Source: Candidatus Sericytochromatia bacterium
Lineage (GTDB): Bacteria > Cyanobacteriota > Sericytochromatia > JACMPN01
Assembly: GCA_014377495.1 (NCBI GenBank)
Contig: JACMPN010000224.1
Coordinates: forward strand, 1-6,477
DNA: 6,477 nt
Reading direction: 5' to 3'
Part shown: one piece after another, positions 1 through 6,038 of the stretch
How the letters are laid out: each line of letters begins with the position of its first letter
Position numbering within the stretch: the first letter of the stretch is position 1
Program-made: the position numbers and the translations under genes
The notes under the pieces: model-generated
The model's database searches: none
Seen by the model: the letters and a program-made list of their open reading frames with translations, nothing else
What the model was told of the DNA's origin: nothing

Positions 1-234
1 GGGTGGCGGGAGGTGTGGCGTGCGTGTGGGGGACGGAGTCGGTGTGGCCGTTGGCGCAGGGATCAGCGAGGCCGATGGGGGCACCACCGCCTGCGGGGTC
101 GCAGTTCTGACTGATGGAGACGCGCTGACGTGCCGGGATCCCGGCTTGAGGGAGTCGAGGGCCTGAGTGATTTCGTCAGAGACACAGCCCGTCACCAAGA
201 GCAAAATCAGTAACTCCGACAATCGTTTGACCAT
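1..234 (-). CDS. Putative lipoprotein, N-terminal part (gene runs off the left edge)
   Basis: Reading the minus strand from the ATG at 234-232 gives 78 codons without a stop, to base 1, so the 3' end lies outside the window. The start is supported by an excellent Shine-Dalgarno sequence (AAAAGGAG, 241-248) six bases upstream. The protein begins MVKRLSELLILLLVTGC. This is a short basic n-region (Lys3, Arg4), a Leu-rich core and a lipobox (V-T-G-C) with the lipidated Cys at residue 17, which is the pattern cleaved by signal peptidase II. Val at +2 rather than Asp would favour outer-membrane sorting if the cell uses a proteobacterial-type Lol rule. After about residue 50 the chain becomes rich in Pro, Thr, Ala and Ser, which looks like a disordered tether from the membrane to a missing C-terminal domain. 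The function cannot be read from this fragment. It is divergent from the efflux operon and shares the 553-base control region with it. Confidence 0.8.
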   Translation of the reverse strand, partial: MVKRLSELLILLLVTGCVSDEITQALDSLKPGSRHVSASPSVRTATPQAVVPPSASLIPAPTATPTPSPTRTPHLPPP

Positions 235-240
235 TGCTGT

Positions 241-248
241 CTCCTTTT
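241..248 (-). promoter_or_regulatory. Ribosome binding site of the divergent lipoprotein gene
   Basis: On the minus strand the bases read AAAAGGAG, six bases before the ATG at 234. It is a near-ideal Shine-Dalgarno sequence at the expected distance. It is the main reason, with the lipobox, to believe the truncated reading frame at the window edge is a real gene. Confidence 0.75.
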
Positions 249-401
249 CCTGCAAGTGGCACGGCACACCTTGTCGCGTCGCCACCCAGCGTTGATTTTT
301 CAAAATAGTCGTGTGGGGCGCAGCGGGTCCCCGAATAGCGCAATCAGGTGTCGAACGGTGCAGAAACGATTGGTCCGGATGGGTACTTATAAGCAGCAGA
401 T

Positions 402-423
402 CGACATGGCAAACGTCATGTCG
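402..423. repeat. Inverted repeat / potential hairpin (CGACATG-N8-CATGTCG)
   Basis: Two perfect 7-base arms, CGACATG (402-408) and CATGTCG (417-423), flank GCAAACGT. A G.T pair and a C-G pair extend the stem inward, leaving an AAAC tetraloop, so an RNA copy could fold into a nine-pair hairpin. No T-run follows on either strand, so it is not a standard intrinsic terminator. It could be a protein-binding dyad or an RNA element. Function is unknown. Confidence 0.4.
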
Positions 424-488
424 GATGGCGCGGCAAAAAATAGCAAGCGTTGGGTTGAATGATGACGGTAGTCGCACGTCCGGTCTAT

Positions 489-506
489 CCATAAAATCGG
501 TTATGG
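489..506. repeat. Short dyad CCATAA-N6-TTATGG
   Basis: Perfect 6-base arms at 489-494 and 501-506 are separated by AATCGG, giving an 18-base dyad in the AT-rich middle of the control region. The size suits a dimeric repressor operator, but a dyad this short can arise by chance. No linked promoter is clear. Confidence 0.25.
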
Positions 507-568
507 CTTGATTAAAGTGCCATCGCAAATGACCACCGTCACGGCGGGTGAACGGTCGCAATCCTCAC

Positions 569-629
569 AATTGGTGGGTCGGCCCGCCTGGAAAGTTGTT
601 CGTGCCGACTCAAGTCGGATCGACCAATT
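569..629. repeat. Nested inverted repeats, possible structured RNA element
   Basis: An outer pair, AATTGGT (569-575) and ACCAATT (623-629), matches perfectly and continues imperfectly inward (GGGTCGG against TCGGATCG). It encloses a perfect compact palindrome CCGACT-CA-AGTCGG (605-618). A competing pair, GGCGGG (543-548) with CCCGCC (583-588), overlaps the left arm region. Mutually exclusive pairings like these can occur in 5' leader RNAs, but the element lies 160 or more bases before the regulator gene and upstream of its best promoter candidate. It would be transcribed only from a more distal promoter. No known riboswitch was recognised. Confidence 0.3.
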
Positions 630-718
630 TTGGGCACATCGAGCGATGCATTCACAGCCACCGTGATTTTCGCTGGCTATCTGAGCGTTCAAAGCGATCG
701 GTCCGCTCCTAGACGACA

Positions 719-759
719 CTCAAGTTTGAGCTTAAACCTAGACTGCAGGTTTAAGTTCA
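719..759 (+). promoter_or_regulatory. Probable promoter and MerR-type operator of the efflux operon
   Basis: A perfect 9-base inverted repeat, CTTAAACCT (731-739) and AGGTTTAAG (747-755), is separated by 7 bases. It extends to 13-base arms (727-739 and 747-759) with one mismatch. A smaller dyad, CTCAA-GT-TTGAG (719-730), abuts it on the left. A possible -35 element TTGAGC (726-731) and a -10-like element TTTAAG (750-755) or TAAGTT (752-757) lie 18 or 20 bases apart, with the centre of the dyad (743) between them. MerR-family regulators classically bind a dyad in an over-long spacer of this kind and realign the promoter. The regulator gene starts 28 bases downstream of the dyad, so autoregulation is the natural inference. 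The dyad itself is plainly visible. The promoter assignment is weaker. Confidence 0.6.
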
Positions 760-775
760 GGTACCGTGACTCACC

Positions 776-782
776 AGAGGAG
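776..782 (+). promoter_or_regulatory. Ribosome binding site of the MerR-family regulator
   Basis: AGAGGAG lies five bases upstream of the ATG at 788. It is a strong Shine-Dalgarno sequence and fixes the start of the first gene in the operon. Confidence 0.75.
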
Positions 783-787
783 TCGCC

Positions 788-1540
788 ATGTCCCTTTTGC
801 AGAACGAGACCCTGTCGATCGGTGAGGTCGTCGCCCGGTTGCGGCCGGCATACGACGTCAGTGAATCGCACCTGCGTTTCTGGGAAAAGCAGGGCCTGCT
901 CCAGCCCTTGCGCACACCGGGCGGCCACCGCATGTACAGGGCCAGTGACTTGGAGCGGATCAAGCTGATCAAGTCCCTGCAGGAACAGCGCCACCTCCCC
1001 CTGGCGGCGATCCGCCACCTGTGTGCCATGCACGTGGACAATGTCGACGAGATCACCTCGTGGATCGAGAGTCTGCAGCGGCCGCGTCATTTCGAGGCGG
1101 GCTATCAGCCCCGCAACGTCACGGCCCTGGCGGCGGAGACGGGTCTGAGCCCGGCGGGCATCACCGAACTGACCGCCAACGGCCTGCTAAAGCCGACGTC
1201 CGACTCCCCGCCCGACGATCCCCATTTCGATGAGGACGCCCGGGCCTTGTGCCGGATGTTGGCCGAAATCGAACGCCTCGGTCTACCGCTCACCGCCATG
1301 GTCGCCAAGGCCCAGATGGTGGACCGTCACGTGCGGGCCGAGTGGGCCGAGATCATCCAGCCGAACTTCCCCCGGCTGGCGGTGATGCCCGTCGATCAGC
1401 GCCTGCGCATGAAACAGGTGGGGGAAGAAATGGAAGTGTTGTTATTTAGCATGGCCCGCCGCCGGTTGCGCGACGAGCTTTGGCAACAGGCCGATGGCGG
1501 TCCGTTGTCAGACCCCAACGAGGACCCCAATGCGCCGTAG
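788..1540 (+). CDS. MerR-family transcriptional regulator with two tandem MerR-type DNA-binding domains
   Basis: This 250-residue cytoplasmic protein is probably the local regulator of the RND pump. Residues 9-77 form a typical MerR winged helix-turn-helix: an N-terminal helix LSIGEVV, the recognition segment SESHLRFWEKQGLL, the wing RTPGGHRMY, then SDLERIKLIKSLQ and PLAAI. Residues 109-171 repeat the layout in divergent form: VTALAAETGLSPAGITELTANGLLKP, a short degenerate Pro/Asp-rich wing (about 137-147), then FDEDARALCRMLAEIERLGLPLTAM. The GLL(Q/K)P and LPL(A/T)A(I/M) segments of the two halves line up. The remaining part (about 175-235) is helical and charged, and could serve in dimerisation or effector binding. 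The only cysteines, Cys79 and Cys155, are not in a metal-site pattern like that of MerR, CueR or ZntR, so a metal sensor is unlikely. The effector is unknown. The stop overlaps the adaptor start by 11 bases, which suggests coupled translation. Confidence 0.85.
   Translation: MSLLQNETLSIGEVVARLRPAYDVSESHLRFWEKQGLLQPLRTPGGHRMYRASDLERIKLIKSLQEQRHLPLAAIRHLCAMHVDNVDEITSWIESLQRPRHFEAGYQPRNVTALAAETGLSPAGITELTANGLLKPTSDSPPDDPHFDEDARALCRMLAEIERLGLPLTAMVAKAQMVDRHVRAEWAEIIQPNFPRLAVMPVDQRLRMKQVGEEMEVLLFSMARRRLRDELWQQADGGPLSDPNEDPNAP
1520..1524 (+). promoter_or_regulatory. Ribosome binding site deciding the adaptor start
   Basis: GAGGA sits inside the end of the regulator gene, five bases before the ATG at 1530. 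It supports that ATG over the in-frame ATG at 1494, which would add 12 residues of regulator-overlapping sequence before the membrane anchor. Confidence 0.65.
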
Positions 1541-2756
1541 AACCATCGTCATCATCCTGGTCATCGTCCTGGCCTTCGGCCTGCTGGTCTTCAAGCGCCT
1601 CCAGGAGCGGAAGATCGAAAACGCCAAGCTGGCGGATACGAAACCCTCCCCCAGCCGCGTCATCGGCACGCACCCCAAGGTGCAGCCGATGAGCGACACA
1701 ATCCGGGCCTCGGGCTCCGTCTCCTCCCGGGCGACCGTCATCGTCAGCCCGAAGGTTGGTGGCCGGATCAGCCGGTTGCTCGTCGAGGAAGGCGCCCACG
1801 TGCAGGCCGGGCAATTGCTGGCCGAAATCGACCACGTCGAGGTGTCCGCCCAGCTGGCCCAGGCCGAAGCCGCCGTCGGCAGTGCCCAGGCGGCGATCAG
1901 CCAGGGCAAGATCAACGCCATCAGCGCCAGGACGGACGAAAAGCGGATGAAGGGCCTCATCGACGAAAAGGCCATCTCCCAGCAGCAGTACGACCAATCC
2001 GTCGTCAAGACCCAACTGGCGGAACAGACGATCATCGCCGGTCAGGCCCAGCTGGCCCAGGCCCAAGCGACTGTCCGGTTCAACCAAGCCCAACTGGCCA
2101 ATTACCAGATCACCGCCCCCATCTCCGGCCAGGTCACCCAGCGCAATGTCGATGGCGGGGCCATGGCCGCGGCCGGCGTCGCCCTGCTCACCCTGTCCCA
2201 GACCGGCTCGTTGCGGGCCGAGTTCGACCTGCCCGAACGGCAGTTGGCCAAGCTCTTCCGGGGCCAGACGGTCTTCGTCTCGTCCAGCGCCCAGCCCGAC
2301 AAGCCGGTGCGGGCCACCCTCAGCGAGATCAGCCCCGTCGTCGATATCCAGAGCCGGTTGGTCCGGGTCAAGGTCGATCTGGCGAACAACGGCGTCTTCC
2401 GGCCCGGCCTCAGTGTCGACGGGGCCTTTGTCCTCTCGGAAAAAGCCACTGCCCTGACCCTGCCGCTGGAGGCTGTGTCGGTGATCAGCGGGTCGGCGAC
2501 CGTGATGGTCGATGATAAAGGCTTCGCCAAATCCCGCCCGGTCAAGACGGGCCTGCGCACCCTGACCCAGATCGAGATCCTCGAGGGCCTGACGCCGGCC
2601 GACATCGTCGTCATCGCCGGACAGACCTTCATCAAGGTGGGCGACCCCGTCCACGTCGAGTTGACCGGCCAGACGGCCGAGGCCCTGGCGGTACCTTCAC
2701 CCGGTCCGTCGGTGGGTCCTTCTTCCCGGCCGTCCGCGGCCACAAAGGGAGTGTGA
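1530..2756 (+). CDS. RND efflux pump periplasmic adaptor (membrane fusion protein, HlyD/AcrA type)
   Basis: This 408-residue protein is expected to bridge the inner-membrane transporter and an outer-membrane channel across the periplasm. Residues 2-4 are Arg-Arg-Arg and residues 5-21 form a hydrophobic helix (TIVIILVIVLAFGLLVF). There is no lipobox, so an uncleaved N-terminal anchor is likely. The first lipoyl half follows at about 65-101, with VIVSPKVGGRISRLLVEEGAHVQAGQLLAEID typical of the family (given here as the block 70-101). An Ala/Gln-rich coiled-coil hairpin runs over about 102-190, including the family-typical KAISQQQYD turn. The second lipoyl half is at about 191-222 (ITAPISGQVTQRNVDGGAM). 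The beta-barrel domain spans about 225-305 and the membrane-proximal domain about 308-378. A Pro/Ser-rich tail ends the protein. The ATG at 1530 was chosen for its Shine-Dalgarno sequence and the Arg-rich n-region. The transporter gene begins one base after the stop. Its substrate specificity cannot be read from sequence. Confidence 0.92.
   Translation: MRRRTIVIILVIVLAFGLLVFKRLQERKIENAKLADTKPSPSRVIGTHPKVQPMSDTIRASGSVSSRATVIVSPKVGGRISRLLVEEGAHVQAGQLLAEIDHVEVSAQLAQAEAAVGSAQAAISQGKINAISARTDEKRMKGLIDEKAISQQQYDQSVVKTQLAEQTIIAGQAQLAQAQATVRFNQAQLANYQITAPISGQVTQRNVDGGAMAAAGVALLTLSQTGSLRAEFDLPERQLAKLFRGQTVFVSSSAQPDKPVRATLSEISPVVDIQSRLVRVKVDLANNGVFRPGLSVDGAFVLSEKATALTLPLEAVSVISGSATVMVDDKGFAKSRPVKTGLRTLTQIEILEGLTPADIVVIAGQTFIKVGDPVHVELTGQTAEALAVPSPGPSVGPSSRPSAATKGV
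2744..2751 (+). promoter_or_regulatory. Ribosome binding site supporting a GTG start of the transporter
   Basis: AAAGGGAG lies six bases before the GTG at 2758, within the last codons of the adaptor. The next in-frame ATG is well inside the first membrane helix, so the GTG start is the credible one. Confidence 0.7.
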
Positions 2757-2757
2757 C

Positions 2758-5700
2758 GTGAATATCTCTGCTGAGGCGATCCGTCGCCCGGTCACCACCG
2801 TCATGGCGATGGTGGCTTTGGTCTTCATCGGCATGATCAGCTACTTCCGGCTGGGCGTTGAGCTCTTTCCGGACGTCAGCTTTCCCATCGTCGTCGTCTC
2901 CACCACCTATCAGGGCGCCAGCTCGCAGGAGCTGGAAACCCTCGTCAGCAAACCGATCGAAGAGGCCGTCAGTTCGATCAACGGCATCGAGCACGTCCGC
3001 TCCACCTCGGGGCAGGGCATCAGCGCCGTCGTCGTCGAGTTCAAGCTGGGCACCAACGTCAAAGAATCCGCCGTGGAAGTTCGCGAGAAAGTCGACCAGA
3101 TCCGCCAACGGCTGCCGGCTGGCACCGATCCGCCGATCATCACCCGGGTCAGCCCGGATGCCGCCCCGATCATGACCTACGCCGTCGGTGGCGATTACCC
3201 GGTCGAGCGGCTCACCGACCTGATGCGCGACGTGATCAAGCCCCGCCTGGAACAGATCAACGGTGTGGCCGACATCAACATCACCGGGGCCCTGGAACGC
3301 GAAGTCCAGATCACCATCGACCCGGTTTTGCTGCGCAAGTACGGCGTCGGCCTGGCTACGGTCGCCAACATGCTCAAGGCGGAAAACTTCAACCTGCCGA
3401 GTGGACAGCTGACCAACCGGTCCAGCGAAATCACGATGCGGACGACGAACGCCTTCACCACCGCCTCCGAATTGGAAACGCTGCCCGTCACTGTCCTGGG
3501 CGGCCGTCAGGTGACCATCGGCGATCTGGGCACCGTCATCGACGGCTATAAAGAACAGCGGGCGAAGAGCTGGCTGAATGGCAAACCGGCCCTGGCCTTT
3601 TCGATCACCAAGCAATCGGGCACGAACACGGTCCAGGTCGGTGCGGACGTCAAAAAGGCGGTCGCCAAGCTCCAGACGCAGCTGCCGCCGGGTGTGACGC
3701 TGGCCATGGCCTTCGATATGACCAAGTTCATCCTGGACGCCAAGGAATCCAGCATCGACGAGCTGCTCATTGGGGCCGTGCTCGCCGTCATCGTCATTTT
3801 CGCCTTTATGCGGGTCTTCCGCGGCACGATGATCGCCGCCATCGCCATCCCGACCTCGATCATCGGCACCTACACGATGATGTACATGCTCGGCTTCACG
3901 CTGAACATGATGTCCCTGATGGCCCTGTCGCTGGTCGTCGGCGTCCTCGTCGACGATGCCGTCGTCGATCTGGAGAACATCTTCCGCTTCATGGAACAAG
4001 GCGAAACGCCCTACAACGCGGCGATGAAGGCCTCCGACGAGATCGGTCTGGCCGTCGTGGCGACGACCTTTTCCATCGTCCCCGTCTTTTTGCCGATCGG
4101 CTTCATGGGCGGCATGGTCGGTCAGTTTTTCCGCCAGTTCGGCCTGACGGTCAGCTGTGCCGTGCTGATCTCGCTTGTCGTGGCCCGGACCCTGACCCCG
4201 ATGCTGGCGGCTTACTGGCTGAAACCAGTGCCGATCAAGCTGGAAGAGGCCGATTCCTGGTACGCCAAGGCCTACGTGCCCGCCCTGTACTGGGCCTTGA
4301 CCCACCGCAAGTCGATTATTGCCCTGGCCATCGGCTTTTTCCTGATCAGCTTTCCGATCATCGGGCTCGTCCCCAAGGGCTTCGTCCCCAAGAACGACCG
4401 TGACGAGTTCCAGGTCACCGTGAAGATGCCCCCGGGCAGTTCCATGGAAAAAACCACGGCCATGATCCAGGAGATCGAGCGCCGGCTGCACACGGTGCCC
4501 CTGACCAAGACCACCGTCGCCACGGCCGGGTCGGTCCGGTCCGGCATCGTCGACACGGGCAACGTGGGCGTCACCTGCAGATCGAAGTCCGAAGGCCGCA
4601 AAGTCTCCGTTTTCGTCATCCAGAACGACGTGCGCAAAGCCTTGGGGAGTCTCTCCGGGGCCAAGATCGCCATCCAGGAGTTCCGCGCCGTCGATGACGG
4701 TAACGGTGCCTATGCGGTCAATCTGAAGCTCAAAGGCGAAAACCTGGTCGAGCTGAGCTACTGGGCCGACAGGGTCGTCTCCGAGATGAAAAAACTGCCC
4801 GGCGTCATCGATACCGACACGAGCAGCAGCGTCGCCCAGCGGGAGTTCCACATCGAGCTGGACCAGCAGAAAGCGGCCGAGGCGGGCGTCTCCGCCAGCA
4901 CGATCGCCTATGCCATGCGCCTGGCCAGTCAGGGCGACACGCCCTCCAAGCTGCGGCTGCCGACCAAGGACGTGGACATCCGCGTCCGGCTGACGGATGC
5001 CGCCCGCTACGACATGGCGACCCTGGAAAACCTCAGCCTGACGGGCAGCACCGGCCGCCCGGTCTCCCTGGGCCAAGTGGCGAACCTCAGCTACGCCATG
5101 GGTCCGACCCGGATCGAGCGGTATGACCGGACCCGGCAGATCACCGTCTACGCCGCCACGGTGCCCGGCACCTCCACCGGCAACGTCGTCTACCCGCTGG
5201 GTGAGGTGATGAAGACGATCGGCCTGCCGCCCAGCGTCACCTTCAAGTTCGAGGGTGAAGCGGAACGGATGCAGGATTCCTTCAAGGATCTGATCATGGC
5301 CCTGGTCATGGCCATCGTCTTCATCTACCTGATTCTGGCGTCCCAGTTCGAGCATTTCCTGCACCCGTTCACGATCATGATGAGCGTGCCGCTGGCTTTC
5401 AGCGGGGCCTTCTTCGGTCTCTTCATCGCCAATGAGGAGCTGGGCATGATGTCGATGATCGGCATCGTCATGCTGATGGGCCTCGTCGTCAAAAACGCCA
5501 TCCTGCTCATCGACTACACGATCACCCTGCGCAACCAGGGCGTGCCCAGGTTCGAGGCGCTGATGAAGGCGGGTCCCGTGCGGTTGCGGCCGATCATGAT
5601 GACCTCCATCGCCATGATCGCCGGTATGGTTCCTGTGGCCATGCGGCTGACGGTCGGCTCCGAGGGCCGGGCCCCGATGGCCGTGGCGGTCATCGGCGGT

Positions 5701-5895
5701 CTCGTCACCTCGACCCTGCTCACCCTCGTCGTCGTCCCCGTCATCTACACGCTGGTCGATGATGGGGTGCTGGCGATGCGTCGGTTGATGGGCAAAAAGC
5801 CCAAAGGGGGCGGTACGGCGTCGAACGGCAACGGCCATGGCCATGCGCCGAACCTGCCCCACACGACGGGCAGCCTCTCGGAGGAAACCGTTTAA
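2758..5895 (+). CDS. RND-family efflux transporter, inner-membrane permease (HAE-1 type, AcrB-like)
   Basis: This 1045-residue protein has the usual length for a proton-driven RND drug exporter. It starts MNISAEAIRRPVTTVMAM, the standard N-terminus. TM1 is at about 12-30, and the first periplasmic porter block at about 31-333. TM2-TM6 lie at about 336-352, 358-378, 386-405, 430-450 and 457-483. TM7 is at 520-538, with a second porter/docking block at 540-845. TM8-TM12 are at about 846-862, 871-890, 897-917, 946-963 and 974-998. The TM4 motif GVLVDDAVVDLEN holds Asp399 and Asp400, and TM10 holds Lys912 in GLVVKNA. These match the AcrB proton-relay residues Asp407, Asp408 and Lys940, so the pump looks functional. 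Asp404, in place of the hydrophobic residue common in AcrB-like pumps, adds a further acidic residue. The C-terminal tail (after about 1012) is Gly/Asn/His-rich. The conserved DD/K set and overall pattern favour HAE-1 over heavy-metal exporters, but the substrate is unknown. It works with the adaptor encoded directly upstream. Confidence 0.95.
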   Translation: MNISAEAIRRPVTTVMAMVALVFIGMISYFRLGVELFPDVSFPIVVVSTTYQGASSQELETLVSKPIEEAVSSINGIEHVRSTSGQGISAVVVEFKLGTNVKESAVEVREKVDQIRQRLPAGTDPPIITRVSPDAAPIMTYAVGGDYPVERLTDLMRDVIKPRLEQINGVADINITGALEREVQITIDPVLLRKYGVGLATVANMLKAENFNLPSGQLTNRSSEITMRTTNAFTTASELETLPVTVLGGRQVTIGDLGTVIDGYKEQRAKSWLNGKPALAFSITKQSGTNTVQVGADVKKAVAKLQTQLPPGVTLAMAFDMTKFILDAKESSIDELLIGAVLAVIVIFAFMRVFRGTMIAAIAIPTSIIGTYTMMYMLGFTLNMMSLMALSLVVGVLVDDAVVDLENIFRFMEQGETPYNAAMKASDEIGLAVVATTFSIVPVFLPIGFMGGMVGQFFRQFGLTVSCAVLISLVVARTLTPMLAAYWLKPVPIKLEEADSWYAKAYVPALYWALTHRKSIIALAIGFFLISFPIIGLVPKGFVPKNDRDEFQVTVKMPPGSSMEKTTAMIQEIERRLHTVPLTKTTVATAGSVRSGIVDTGNVGVTCRSKSEGRKVSVFVIQNDVRKALGSLSGAKIAIQEFRAVDDGNGAYAVNLKLKGENLVELSYWADRVVSEMKKLPGVIDTDTSSSVAQREFHIELDQQKAAEAGVSASTIAYAMRLASQGDTPSKLRLPTKDVDIRVRLTDAARYDMATLENLSLTGSTGRPVSLGQVANLSYAMGPTRIERYDRTRQITVYAATVPGTSTGNVVYPLGEVMKTIGLPPSVTFKFEGEAERMQDSFKDLIMALVMAIVFIYLILASQFEHFLHPFTIMMSVPLAFSGAFFGLFIANEELGMMSMIGIVMLMGLVVKNAILLIDYTITLRNQGVPRFEALMKAGPVRLRPIMMTSIAMIAGMVPVAMRLTVGSEGRAPMAVAVIGGLVTSTLLTLVVVPVIYTLVDDGVLAMRRLMGKKPKGGGTASNGNGHGHAPNLPHTTGSLSEETV

Positions 5896-5929
5896 TCGGC
5901 CTGGCCCGGACCTGCGAATAGGCCCCGAT
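5895..5929 (+). repeat. Imperfect hairpin just after the transporter stop
   Basis: ATCGGCCT (5895-5902) can pair with AGGCCCCGAT (5920-5929) if two C bases bulge. The stem begins on the last base of the TAA stop. No T-run follows, so it is not a canonical intrinsic terminator. It may protect the 3' end of the operon transcript or be incidental. Confidence 0.25.
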
Positions 5930-6038
5930 CCACCCGACGACAGCTTCACGCAAAGGCGCGTCTTTGGGACAATGGCTGATACGCGTTTCGTTATGACGAT
6001 TGACGCATCAGGTGTCTACGGGCTGATCGGATGCAGAC

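Larger units (their letters stand above)
235..787. other. Divergent intergenic control region without a credible gene
   Basis: These 553 bases separate the minus-strand lipoprotein gene from the plus-strand regulator-pump operon. They are visibly less GC-rich than the genes, especially around 290-310, 385-400, 430-445 and 485-520. Short open frames exist on both strands, but none has a good ribosome binding site, a recognisable protein pattern or GC-rich third positions like the real genes. The region contains at least four inverted repeats (402-423, 489-506, 569-629 and 719-759), described separately. Such length and structure suggest regulatory sites for both genes or a small RNA. No tRNA, insertion sequence or phage attachment site was seen. 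Confidence 0.7.

Noticed and set aside
256..511. Short plus-strand open frames in the intergenic region
   Set aside because: No ribosome binding site, atypical codon composition compared with the neighbouring genes, and no recognisable motifs.
1494..1529. An earlier in-frame ATG for the adaptor
   Set aside because: It has no Shine-Dalgarno sequence, would overlap the regulator by 47 bases, and would put 12 polar residues before the Arg-rich start of the membrane anchor. The ATG at 1530 fits better.
788..1540. Metal-sensing or redox-sensing MerR protein (CueR, ZntR or SoxR type)
   Set aside because: The two cysteines are far apart and outside the usual metal or iron-sulphur positions. The small CTCAA-GT-TTGAG dyad recalls part of a SoxR box, but the protein lacks the SoxR cysteine cluster.
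1446..2654. A minus-strand open frame of 402 codons opposite the adaptor gene
   Set aside because: The same codon-bias shadow: Gly/Asp/Leu-rich with no recognisable domain, against a clear adaptor protein on the plus strand.
3840..4000. Runs of GTC/ATC codons that look like short DNA repeats
   Set aside because: They encode Val/Ile/Asp-rich membrane helices and follow the general codon preference of the locus, so they are not independent repeats.
5895..5929. Intrinsic terminator after the pump operon
   Set aside because: A stem can be drawn, but it needs a bulge and has no following T-run, so it is listed only as a possible hairpin.
2632..5949. A minus-strand open frame of 1105 codons opposite the transporter gene
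   Set aside because: It is the mirror of a GC-rich gene with strong codon bias. Its product is Asp/Gly/His/Arg-rich, low in complexity and matches no known fold, whereas the plus strand encodes a textbook RND transporter.
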